Positions 15,956-23,565 of a stretch of DNA of 64,000 nucleotides are shown here, in pieces. The translations under genes and the position numbers were made by a program. The notes beneath the pieces are model-generated. The model had not been told where the DNA came from and made no database searches. It was given only the letters and a program-made list of their open reading frames with translations. The stretch comes from UBA4735 sp035935465 (lineage in GTDB: Bacteria > Chloroflexota > Limnocylindria > P2-11E): the NCBI GenBank assembly GCA_035935465.1, contig DASYXA010000065.1, positions 9,341-73,340 on the forward strand, given 5' to 3'. Position 1 is the stretch's first letter, and each line of letters starts with the position of its first letter.

Positions 15956-17980
15956 ATGGGGAATCCGCTGGTCAACGCATTCGACCGGAGATCCGGGGCT
16001 ATCGTAGGCAGCCCCGGCAGCGAAGGAACGCGGCGGGGTACGGAGCTGGGAGTGGATCGCGTCCTCGATCAGCGCTACCGGATCCTCGAGCCGATCGGCG
16101 CGGGCGGCTCATCTCAGGTCTACCTCGCGCAGGACACGGCACTGGGCCGCGAGGTCGCGATCAAGGTGCTCGACCCCCACGCCGCGGCCGACACCACGCT
16201 CCGCAAGCTCTTCGTCAAGGAAGCGCGCGCGCTCGCACAGCTCTCCCACCCGAACATCGTCGGCGTCTTCGATGTCGGTGAGGTCGACGGGCTGCCGTTC
16301 ATCGTCATGGAATACGTGCCTGGCGCGTCCCTGAAGTCGCGCATCGAGCGCGCCGGCGCGCTCCCGCTCGCGGACGCGGTGCGGCTCGCCGACGGCATCG
16401 CGAGCGGCCTCTCGTTCGCGCATTCGCGCGGGATCATCCACGCCGACATGAAGCCGTCGAACGTCCTGCTGGACCAGAGTGACAAGCCGAAGATCTGCGA
16501 CTTCGGCATCGCCCGCACGCCCGAAGAGAGCTCCGAATCGCCGCAGCTCTTCGCGACGGCGCTGTATGTCGCGCCGGAGCGCGTCGAGGGCAAGCCCGCG
16601 TCCGTCGCGTCCGACGTGTACGGGCTGGGCCTCGTCCTGTACGAGATGCTGGTGGGCAAGCCGCCGTTCACGAGCGGCAACGCGGCCGTGCTCCTGCGCG
16701 ACCACGTCGTCCGCCCGCCCGTTCCGCCGAGCCACCTGCGGCCGTCGCTGCCGAAGGATGTCGACACGATCGTGTTGAAGGCGCTCGCCAAGGATCCGGC
16801 GCTGCGCTACCAGAAGGCGACCGAGATCGGCGACGCCCTCACCAAGACCCTTCAGGCGCACACCGCCATCGTGCCCGCGCATCACGGGTTCGAGGATTAC
16901 GCCCCCGGCGTGATGACCGAGCCGCTCCGCGGGTTCGTGCCCCGAACCGAGCAGAGCCCGGTCGTCGCGCTGCTCACCGCGTACGGGCGGCCGATCCGCC
17001 GTGGCTTCTACGGCGTGCTCGGCGCCCTTCCGCTGTTCGCGCTGACGCTCGTCGCGGGCCTGGGCATCATTCCGGCAGCGCTCGGCGGAGGCCTCGTGCT
17101 GCTGATCGGATTCGCCGGACAGCTCGGACTCGGCCTCACGATCGCGTGGGTCCTCGAGACGGCGCTGCTCTTCCTCTTCGTCCCGGGCATCGCGGTGCTC
17201 TGGGCGGTCATGGGTCTCTTCCTCTGGCTCCGCGACGTATCGAGCGAACGGACGGCGATGGCGATCGCGATGCCGGTCACCGCACCGTTCGGCCTCGCGC
17301 CCGCGCTCGTGCTCTCCGCGTCGGCGATCCACGGGCTGGGCGGCGTCGTCACGGTCCTCTGGGGCGCGGCCATGACGATGATCGTCGCGATCGCAAGCGG
17401 CCAGCAGTCGTTCGGCGCCTTCGTGCAAAGCGGCCTCTCGCTGCAGCAAGAGACGCTGTTCAGCGCGGTCCGCGCGACCGAGGCCAAGAGCGCCTTGCTC
17501 ACCGCGCTGCAGGGCAACAGCCCCGATCGCTTCGGGCCGCTCCTCACGCTGCTCGACCCGACCGCGATCCTCGGTCAGATGACCGGCATCGTGTCGCGCG
17601 TCAGTGGCGCGGATGTGACCTGGATCGGCACGGTCATCGCCTGGGCGGTCGCGGCCCTGGTGGTCTGGACGGTGACGCGCCTGCTGCGCGTGCTCTTCGA
17701 CACCGTCCTGCGGCGGCCGAAGCGCTGGTTCGCGCTCTACGTCTTCGCGGTGGCCCTCGGCATCGTGAGCGGCGCGGCGGTGCTGTACATGCTGTTCGTC
17801 ACCTGGGCGCCGCTCGCCGGGTCACCGGCGCGTCCCGCGGACGGCATCCTGTTCATCGCCGCGCTCGTCGGGGCGACGCTCGCGACCGCGCTGAGCGTCG
17901 TCATCAGCGCGACGGAGCAACCGGCGCCGGACGAAGGCGCCGCACCCGCGATGACCGGCGCCCGCGCGCTCGTCCGCTAG
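15956..17980 (+). CDS. Membrane Ser/Thr protein kinase (PknB-like), non-RD
   Basis: About 674 residues. The cytoplasmic N-terminal half is an eukaryotic-type kinase: glycine loop GAGGSSQVYLA, VAIK Lys 70, IIHADMKPSN with catalytic Asp 164, CDFG at 181-184 and VAPERVEG. The usual HRD is HAD, making it a non-RD kinase that may not need activation-loop phosphorylation. Residues from about 340 onward form roughly eight hydrophobic helices with no PASTA or other known sensor domain. ATG 15956 follows GAGGGA at good spacing. Signal and substrate unknown. Confidence 0.9.
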   Translation: MGNPLVNAFDRRSGAIVGSPGSEGTRRGTELGVDRVLDQRYRILEPIGAGGSSQVYLAQDTALGREVAIKVLDPHAAADTTLRKLFVKEARALAQLSHPNIVGVFDVGEVDGLPFIVMEYVPGASLKSRIERAGALPLADAVRLADGIASGLSFAHSRGIIHADMKPSNVLLDQSDKPKICDFGIARTPEESSESPQLFATALYVAPERVEGKPASVASDVYGLGLVLYEMLVGKPPFTSGNAAVLLRDHVVRPPVPPSHLRPSLPKDVDTIVLKALAKDPALRYQKATEIGDALTKTLQAHTAIVPAHHGFEDYAPGVMTEPLRGFVPRTEQSPVVALLTAYGRPIRRGFYGVLGALPLFALTLVAGLGIIPAALGGGLVLLIGFAGQLGLGLTIAWVLETALLFLFVPGIAVLWAVMGLFLWLRDVSSERTAMAIAMPVTAPFGLAPALVLSASAIHGLGGVVTVLWGAAMTMIVAIASGQQSFGAFVQSGLSLQQETLFSAVRATEAKSALLTALQGNSPDRFGPLLTLLDPTAILGQMTGIVSRVSGADVTWIGTVIAWAVAALVVWTVTRLLRVLFDTVLRRPKRWFALYVFAVALGIVSGAAVLYMLFVTWAPLAGSPARPADGILFIAALVGATLATALSVVISATEQPAPDEGAAPAMTGARALVR

Positions 17981-17989
17981 GCGAGGCCG

Positions 17990-18310
17990 ACCGCGGTCCG
18001 CGCGGCGCTGCCGCAAGCCGCCGGCCGCGCCACGCCGGGACGACCGTCGAGATGAACACCCGGACCAGGCCCACGATCGGCACCGCGAAGAGCGCGCCGA
18101 CGATGCCGGCCGCTTGAACCCGGCGAGCAGCGCGAGCATCGCGGCGAGCGGGTGCAGCCCCACCGCGTGGCTACGTCGCGCTCGCCGCGCTCGCCGTGAT
18201 CGCGGTCCTTGGCGCGTCGCGCCTCGTGCTCGAGACGCTGGCTGCGGATGCAGGCGCCGAAGACTCCTCGGCGCGTTCGCCGGCATCGTCGAGCTCGTCC
18301 CGCGCTCGGT
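17990..18310. pseudogene. Decayed AI-2E-type transporter fragments in opposite orientations
   Basis: On the minus strand, about 18168-18020 reads VGLHPLAAMLALLAGFK, then after a one-base frameshift AGIVGALFAVPIVGLVRV, resembling the C-terminus of AI-2E/PerM-type permeases. On the plus strand, about 18170-18300 reads a hydrophobic helix (YVALAALAVIAVLGASRLVL) and, in another frame, LLGAFAGIVELVP, resembling an internal motif of the same family. The pieces face each other near 18168, as if the gene was deleted and partly inverted. No intact frame remains. Confidence 0.45.
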
Positions 18311-18361
18311 GAGGCACCGGGCATGCCACCTGGCGCGGACGCCGATTTTTCGGGTTTTTGC

Positions 18362-18408
18362 TTGACATTCGGGGTGTCTCTGTGATAGAACAGATGTTCT
18401 AGAGACAC
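18362..18408 (+). promoter_or_regulatory. Sigma-70 promoter overlapped by a LexA-type SOS box
   Basis: TTGACA (18362-18367), an 18-bp spacer and TAGAAC (18386-18391) form a promoter for the HNH genes. AGAACAGATGTTCT (18387-18400) is a perfect GAAC-N4-GTTC palindrome, the Gram-positive SOS box, covering the -10 and start site. It is nested within a second inverted repeat, GTGTCTCT (18374-18381) and AGAGACAC (18401-18408). The block is AT-richer than its surroundings. LexA control is inferred from the motif. Confidence 0.68.
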
Positions 18409-18472
18409 GGAACGGCGCGAAGAGTGGCTCGCAGCCGCGGTCTCGGGTGTCGTGGTGTCCGATCCCGTAGCG

Positions 18473-18928
18473 ATGCGCACCTGCGCCCGCTGCCAGGTGG
18501 CGAAACCGGTGGTCGAGTTCGCGCTGAAGAGCGCCGCGCGAGGCACGTACCGGTCCTACTGCCGGCCGTGCTGCAGCGACTACGGCAAGGAGCACTACCG
18601 GAAGAACATCGCGAGCTACCTCAGCCGGTCGAAGATGCGCGGCCCGATCGACCGACTTCGGAACCGCCGGTTCGTAGCGGCATACCTCGCCGCACACCCT
18701 TGTGTGGATTGCGGCGAGGCTGATCCGATCGTGCTCGAATTCGATCACCGCGACCCGACAACGAAACGATCGGATGTGGGTCGGCTGATCCACACGAGCA
18801 CCGTTGGCATCGTGCGCGCCGAGATCGAGAAGTGCGATGTCCGCTGCGGCAACTGCCATCGCATCCGCACCGCGACGCAGTTCGGCTGGTATCGCCTTGG
18901 AGAGGCTCTCGGTGCGTATCTCATCTGA
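18473..18928 (+). CDS. HNH endonuclease-like protein, copy 1
   Basis: About 151 residues. A zinc ribbon (CARCQVAKPVVEF...YCRPC) is followed by an HNH module: HPCVDCG, VLEFDHRDP and CDVRCGNCHRIRTA, giving paired Cys-x2-Cys zinc ligands and the His/Asn metal-binding core. ATG 18473 is preferred; GTG 18452 is possible, with no clear ribosome site for either. It lies behind an SOS-box promoter and overlaps the second copy by 17 bases. Likely a DNA-cleaving or DNA-binding protein; no partner (terminase, methylase, intron) is present to define its role. Confidence 0.78.
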   Translation: MRTCARCQVAKPVVEFALKSAARGTYRSYCRPCCSDYGKEHYRKNIASYLSRSKMRGPIDRLRNRRFVAAYLAAHPCVDCGEADPIVLEFDHRDPTTKRSDVGRLIHTSTVGIVRAEIEKCDVRCGNCHRIRTATQFGWYRLGEALGAYLI

Positions 18929-19373
18929 GGACAGGCTCTATCGGTGCAGCGCGTGCGGCGCGATGAAACCGGCAAGCAACTTCTCCTATTCGGATCAAGC
19001 CCGAGGCCTTTTGAACTCGTACTGCCGAACGTGCCACGCCGCATATCGGCATGCTCACTACATCGCGAACAAGGCCGATTACATCCGGCGTGCCATCGCG
19101 CAGACGCATGCGCGACGGGTAGAGAACCGGCGGGAGATCTTGCGATACCTGGCATCGCACCCTTGCGTCGACTGCGGACTGACGAACGTGATCGTGCTCG
19201 AGTTCGATCACCGCGACCCACGGAACAAGCTCGGCAACGTCGGCACCATGATGCTGAGCAGGCGCTGGCAGCGCGTGCGGGCGGAGATCGAGAAATGCGA
19301 CGTGCGCTGCGTCAACTGCCACAGGCGCAAGACCGCCGTGACCCTGAATTGGCGGATGAGGGGAGCGTCGTAG
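18912..19373 (+). CDS. HNH endonuclease-like protein, copy 2
   Basis: About 153 residues and clearly paralogous to the preceding gene: zinc ribbon CSACGAMKPASNF...YCRTCH, then HPCVDCG, VLEFDHRDP and the shared EIEKCDVRC-x-NCHR segment. GTG 18912 is chosen because GGAGAGG (18899-18905) sits six bases upstream; longer in-frame extensions overlap copy 1 and are not conserved. The 17-base overlap with copy 1 implies co-expression from the SOS-box promoter. Tandem duplication is inferred from shared layout. A tRNA gene begins 13 bases downstream. Confidence 0.78.
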   Translation: MRISSEDRLYRCSACGAMKPASNFSYSDQARGLLNSYCRTCHAAYRHAHYIANKADYIRRAIAQTHARRVENRREILRYLASHPCVDCGLTNVIVLEFDHRDPRNKLGNVGTMMLSRRWQRVRAEIEKCDVRCVNCHRRKTAVTLNWRMRGAS

Positions 19374-19386
19374 AATTTGCGCACGT

Positions 19387-19457
19387 GCGGGTGTGTTGAA
19401 GTGGCATCAAAGGATCTTCCCAAGATTCGATCGCGGGTTCGATTCCCGCCACCCGCT
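19387..19457 (+). tRNA. tRNA-Gly (anticodon CCC)
   Basis: Folds as a full cloverleaf of 71 nt without encoded CCA. Acceptor GCGGGTG pairs with CACCCGC; D-arm TTGA/TCAA with GG in the loop; anticodon stem GGATC/GATTC enclosing TTCCCAA (anticodon CCC, reads GGG); T-arm GCGGG-TTCGATT-CCCGC; discriminator T, normal for glycine. Confidence 0.93.
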
Positions 19458-19493
19458 CAGTGATCGGGAAACGACTCACTAGTCTCTAGCCCG

Positions 19494-20687
19494 ATGCGCA
19501 CCCCCTCCGGCTGGCGTCTCATGCTCACGCTCTTCACCCTCGCATCGTTCATCGAAGTCGTCGCGTACGGCCAGCTCGCGGCGTTCACCCCGCTGCACCT
19601 CCCGACGATCGGCGTCCCGCCCGAGGACGTCCCGGTGGCGGTCGGCCTCATCACCGCGGGCGTGAACGTCATCGGCCTGCTGTTCCTGCCGTTCTGGGGC
19701 GTGCTCGCCGATCGCTACGGCCGCAAGCCGCTGATCATCCGGTCATTCGTCGCGACCGGCGCGGGCCTCGCCGTCGCGGCGGTCGGCCGCAGCGTCTGGC
19801 TCTTCACGCTGGGCCGCGGGCTCAACTCGCTCAACCTCGGCAACAGCGGACTGATGATGACGACGCTCCAGGAATCGGCGCCCGCACGACGCCTGGGCTT
19901 CGCGTTCGGCGTGGTGAACGGCGCGGGCCCGCTCGGTGCGTTCATCGGTCCCCTCGTCGGCGGCCCGCTCGTCGACCGTTACGGCTTCAACGTCGTGCTC
20001 GGCATCGACGCGGCGCTCCTCGCGGGCGTCGTCCTCGCGCTGACGCTCGGCTACCGCGACGCCTTCGTGCCATCACCCGCGCGGCCGCCGATCCTGCGCG
20101 CCGCGTTCGAGGGGCTCCGCATCATCCGGAGCTCGCCCCGGCTGCGGGCACTCTTCCCCGCCCTGCTGGTCGTGTTCGCCGGCTGGATGCTCACGTTCAT
20201 CTACCTGCCGCTCGTGGTCCAGCGGATCCATGGCGATGAGGGACTCGGCACGGCGGTCGGCATCGCGCTCGGGGCGAGCGGGCTCGTCACGCTCCTCGCC
20301 TCGCCGGCCATCGGTGCGATCGCCGACCGGCATGGGCACTGGCGCGTGCTCTACATCGCGGCCATCGCGGACGGGATCCTGTGGCTCGCTCCATGGTTCA
20401 CCCGTGAGTACTGGCCGTTCGTCATCGCGTTCGCGGTGGTGAGCGGGATCGGCAGCGGGGTCTTCAGCCTCAGCTTCAACGTCCTGGCTTCCTCCGCGAC
20501 GGATGCCGCACGCGCGCGCGTGATGACCTTCGCGTACCTGCCGTTGAATCTCGGATTCATCGTCGGCCCCGGCGTCGGCGCGTTCCTCGTGGGCCGCGAC
20601 GTGTTCGCCATCTTCCCCGCGGCGACGGCGTTCGAGCTCGTGGGCGTCGCCCTCCTCGCGAACGCCGCGCGGAAGCGCATCGCGTGA
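19494..20687 (+). CDS. Major facilitator superfamily transporter
   Basis: 397 residues with about twelve membrane helices. GVLADRYGRKPLIIRS after the second helix is the conserved MFS motif A, repeated weakly as GAIADRHGHWRVL in the second half. The pattern resembles multidrug or sugar efflux members but substrate cannot be predicted. It begins shortly after the tRNA gene and is followed 10 bases later by another transporter gene on the same strand; the two could share a transcript. Confidence 0.87.
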   Translation: MRTPSGWRLMLTLFTLASFIEVVAYGQLAAFTPLHLPTIGVPPEDVPVAVGLITAGVNVIGLLFLPFWGVLADRYGRKPLIIRSFVATGAGLAVAAVGRSVWLFTLGRGLNSLNLGNSGLMMTTLQESAPARRLGFAFGVVNGAGPLGAFIGPLVGGPLVDRYGFNVVLGIDAALLAGVVLALTLGYRDAFVPSPARPPILRAAFEGLRIIRSSPRLRALFPALLVVFAGWMLTFIYLPLVVQRIHGDEGLGTAVGIALGASGLVTLLASPAIGAIADRHGHWRVLYIAAIADGILWLAPWFTREYWPFVIAFAVVSGIGSGVFSLSFNVLASSATDAARARVMTFAYLPLNLGFIVGPGVGAFLVGRDVFAIFPAATAFELVGVALLANAARKRIA

Positions 20688-20697
20688 CAATGACGCT

Positions 20698-21594
20698 ATG
20701 ATCGCCGCACGCGACCGTGGACCCCTCCTCGCATTCGCCGTTGCCGTGCTCATCGGTGGCCTCAACTTCGTCGCCGTGCGCTTCAGCAACCGCGAGCTCC
20801 CGCCGTTCGAGGGCGCCGCGTTCCGATTCGCCGCGGCATCGCTCCTGTTCCTCGCATATGCGCGGACCCGCGGCATCCCGCTCCCGCGTGGCCGCGGTCT
20901 CACCGGTGCCCTCCTGTTCGGACTGCTCGGCTTCTCGGGCGCGTACGCGTTCCTCTATTGGGGTCTCGTGAGCGCGCCGGCGGCGATGGGCTCCATCGCG
21001 CTCGCGCTCGTGCCGGTGGCGACGCCTCTGCTCGCGACCGCACACGGCCTGGAGCGTCTTCGGGCACGAAGCCTGGTCGGCGGCGGACTCGCGGCGGCTG
21101 GCATCGCCGTCGTGCTCAGCGATCAGCTCGCGACCGCGATCCCGTTGGCCTCGGTGATCGCGCTGCTGCTCGCGGCACTCGCGGCGGCGGAATCGGGCGT
21201 CGTCGTCAAGTTCTTCCCGCGCAGCCATCCGGCGGCGACGAACGGCGTGGCGATGGCGGTCGGCGCCGGCGCGCTCGTGGCCATCTCGCTGATCGCCCGC
21301 GAGCCCTGGATCGTGCCGGCGCAGCCGGCGACGCTCATCGCGTACGGGTACATCGTCGCGAGCACGATCGTCCTGTTCGTCGCCGTCCTCTACATCCTCG
21401 GCCGGTGGTCGGCATCCGCGACGTCGCTCCTGTTCCCGCTGCAACCGCTCGTGACGGTGGTGGCGGCGAGCATCCTCGCGGGCGAAGGTGTCGCCCTTGC
21501 GTTCGTCGCTGGCGCGGTCATCGTGCTGCTGGGCGTCCTCATCGCGTCAGGCGTGCGGATGCGCCGGGCGCGACTCACGAGTCAGACCTCGTAG
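20698..21594 (+). CDS. EamA/DMT-family membrane transporter
   Basis: 298 residues forming ten hydrophobic helices arranged as two EamA repeats (LNFVAVRFSNRELPPFEGAAFRF in the first, SATSLLFPLQPLVTVVAASIL in the second). Members export metabolites or amino acids; specificity is unknown. The ATG lies 10 bases after the MFS stop. Its 3' end overlaps the convergent PPOX-type gene by 13 bases. Confidence 0.87.
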   Translation: MIAARDRGPLLAFAVAVLIGGLNFVAVRFSNRELPPFEGAAFRFAAASLLFLAYARTRGIPLPRGRGLTGALLFGLLGFSGAYAFLYWGLVSAPAAMGSIALALVPVATPLLATAHGLERLRARSLVGGGLAAAGIAVVLSDQLATAIPLASVIALLLAALAAAESGVVVKFFPRSHPAATNGVAMAVGAGALVAISLIAREPWIVPAQPATLIAYGYIVASTIVLFVAVLYILGRWSASATSLLFPLQPLVTVVAASILAGEGVALAFVAGAVIVLLGVLIASGVRMRRARLTSQTS

Positions 21595-21983
21595 CGGTAG
21601 AGCCGCCGTACGGCGATGGCGTACGTGACCCGCTCCTCGGACGACCACACGGTCCGGGTCTGGCGCTCGGCGGCGGCCTCGCCGTTGTAGCGCACGCCGA
21701 GGTCGTGGATGTCCCGCACCGCCTCCGCGCCGGTGGCGACCACGCGGGCCGGCCCCTCGACCCGCACGTAGCGCTCCATCTCACCGACGAGCACGGACGC
21801 GCGCGGGTCGTGCTCGAGGTTCCGCGCTTTCGACCGAGGGACCGTGGTGTTCACGATGAGCTCGTCGCCGCGCCGCGCGTACCACACGACCGTGAGCTGC
21901 GGCGAGCCGTCGGGGCGGATCGTCGCGAGGACCGCGAGCCGCGGCGCATCGAGGAACGCGCGCACCTCGTCGGGCAGCTTCAC
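21582..21983 (-). CDS. PPOX/F420-type split-barrel oxidoreductase
   Basis: 133-residue pyridoxamine-phosphate-oxidase-like split barrel: EVRAFLDAPRLAVLATIRPDGSPQLTVVWY and RNLEHDPRASVLVGE are typical of F420- or FMN-dependent members (Rv1155-like). GTG 21983 gives the standard N-terminus (KLPDEVRAFL); GTG 21992 adds three residues. Cofactor cannot be settled from sequence. Divergent from the amidohydrolase gene across 30 bases that contain a perfect 12-bp palindrome. Confidence 0.82.
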   Translation of the reverse strand: MKLPDEVRAFLDAPRLAVLATIRPDGSPQLTVVWYARRGDELIVNTTVPRSKARNLEHDPRASVLVGEMERYVRVEGPARVVATGAEAVRDIHDLGVRYNGEAAAERQTRTVWSSEERVTYAIAVRRLYRYEV

Positions 21984-21992
21984 CGATCTCAC

Positions 21993-22004
21993 GCTAGCGC
22001 TAGC
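21993..22004. repeat. Perfect 12-bp palindrome between divergent genes
   Basis: GCTAGCGCTAGC lies in the 30-base gap between the PPOX-type gene and the amidohydrolase gene, about ten bases from each start codon. It could be an operator for both; this is inference from position and symmetry. Confidence 0.5.
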
Positions 22005-22013
22005 CTGATCGCC

Positions 22014-22994
22014 GTGCGGTACGACGTGCACACCCACCACTACCCGAACGCGTACTTCGAGCTGATCGAGCGGAGCGGCGGCGACTTCTCGTTCGGCACC
22101 GATCCCTCGGGCCAGACGATCATCCGGTACCGGGGCTCGCGCTTCTTCGGCGTCACCGCGCCGATGACCGACCCGGCGCTCCGTCTCGCCGACATGGACC
22201 GCGCCGGGATCGACGTGGCGGTGCTGTCGCTCTCGACGCCGAACGTCTTCTTCGCGGAGGGCGCCGCGCAGGCACCCGTGGCGCGGATGGTCAACGACCA
22301 CTACGCCGAGCTCGTCGCGGCGCACCCCGATCGGTTCAAGGGCTTCGCCTCCATCCCGATGGACGACCCCGACGCGGCGATCGGCGAGCTCCATCGCGCG
22401 ATCGACACGCTGAAGCTCAACGGCGCGATCCTGCTCAGCAACATCCGCGGGCGTGCGCTCGATGACCCGGCGTACCGCCCGTTCTTCAAGGAGGCCGACC
22501 GGATGAAGCTCTGCATCCTCCTGCACCCGATGCTGCCGGCGAGCGCGGACGCGTTCCGTGACTTCGTCCTCGGTCCGCTCGTGGGCTTCCCGTTCGACAC
22601 CACGCTCGCGGTCGCGCGGATGTGCTTCAGCGGCATGCTGCGTGAGCTGCCGAACATCCGCTGGATCGTGGCCCACGCCGGCGGCGCGATCCCGTTCCTC
22701 GCCGAACGGCTCGACAACGGATACCGCGACTTCGCCGAGGACCGTGCGCAGATCGATGACCTGCCGAGCACGTACCTCAAGCGGCTGACGTACGACACGG
22801 TGACGTTCAGCCCGCACGTGCTGCGGCTGCTGCGCGACTGGGCCGGCGCCGAGCGGATGGCGATGGGCAGCGACTATCCGCACAAGCTCGGCGACATCAC
22901 GCGGGCCGTGACGACGATCGAGGCGCTCGACGTGAGCGGGGCCGAGCGCGAGCGGATCTTCAGCGGGACCGCGAGGGCGATCCTCAACGGCTGA
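22014..22994 (+). CDS. ACMSD-like amidohydrolase/decarboxylase
   Basis: 326 residues of the amidohydrolase-2 family that includes aminocarboxymuconate-semialdehyde decarboxylase. DVHTHHYP gives the metal His-x-His; ILLHPMLPA, WIVAHAGGAIPFLAERL and MGSDYPHKLGD provide the remaining His and Asp ligands. Family members decarboxylate or hydrate aromatic-ring-cleavage products, but no aromatic pathway lies next to it. GTG 22014 is the only sensible start. Followed one base later by the RibD/DHFR-like gene. Confidence 0.85.
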   Translation: MRYDVHTHHYPNAYFELIERSGGDFSFGTDPSGQTIIRYRGSRFFGVTAPMTDPALRLADMDRAGIDVAVLSLSTPNVFFAEGAAQAPVARMVNDHYAELVAAHPDRFKGFASIPMDDPDAAIGELHRAIDTLKLNGAILLSNIRGRALDDPAYRPFFKEADRMKLCILLHPMLPASADAFRDFVLGPLVGFPFDTTLAVARMCFSGMLRELPNIRWIVAHAGGAIPFLAERLDNGYRDFAEDRAQIDDLPSTYLKRLTYDTVTFSPHVLRLLRDWAGAERMAMGSDYPHKLGDITRAVTTIEALDVSGAERERIFSGTARAILNG

Positions 22995-22995
22995 T

Positions 22996-23565
22996 ATGCG
23001 AGAGCTCATCGCGACGGTGTTCAACTACTCGCTCGACGGCCTTCTCGCCGACGAGGGCACCGAGTTCTGGACGTTCTGCTTCGACCAGCCCGGGAACCGT
23101 GAGCCCAACGACCCGGTGCAGCTCGACTTTCTCCGGAGCGCGTACGCGCACCTCATGGGCCGCACCGCCTACGAGGCGATCGCCAGATCCATGACCGCGA
23201 CGGCCACCGACCACCCGTTCGCCGACATCCTGAACGCCGGGCGAAAGGTCGTCTTCTCCCGGACCCTCAAGACGGCCGGTTGGGCCAACACCACGATCGC
23301 CGCGGGCGACACGACCGCAGAGATCGAGCGGCTCAGGCAGGGCGGCGACGGCCACATCGTGGTGTGGGGCGGCGTCAGGCTCTGGCGGTCGCTCATGCGG
23401 CTCGATCTGATCGACGAGCTCCGGCTGACGTTGTTCCCCTACGTTGCGGGCGAAGGTACCCGGCTGTTCGACGGCGAGCCCACGTCGTACCAGCTCGACC
23501 TGCTCTCCAGCACCGCCTCGGGTGGCGGGGTCCTCGAGTTGCGGTACCGCCGGCACCGTACCTAG
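22996..23565 (+). CDS. RibD C-terminal/dihydrofolate reductase-like protein
   Basis: 189 residues with the reductase fold: VFNYSLDGLLADEGTEFW at the N-terminus, LMGRTAYEAIA, VFSRTLKTAGW, HIVVWGGVRLWRSLMRLDLIDELRLTLFPYVAGEGTRLF. This matches the widespread YyaP/RibD-C group, NADPH-binding but usually of unknown substrate. ATG follows the amidohydrolase stop by one base, implying a two-gene operon. Its stop shares the CTAG tetramer with the stop of the convergent MFS gene. Confidence 0.83.
   Translation: MRELIATVFNYSLDGLLADEGTEFWTFCFDQPGNREPNDPVQLDFLRSAYAHLMGRTAYEAIARSMTATATDHPFADILNAGRKVVFSRTLKTAGWANTTIAAGDTTAEIERLRQGGDGHIVVWGGVRLWRSLMRLDLIDELRLTLFPYVAGEGTRLFDGEPTSYQLDLLSSTASGGGVLELRYRRHRT

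Noticed and set aside
16109..17449. A long minus-strand frame opposite the Ser/Thr kinase.
   Set aside because: Low-complexity Arg/Glu/Asp translation typical of an antisense shadow; the kinase motifs on the plus strand are decisive.
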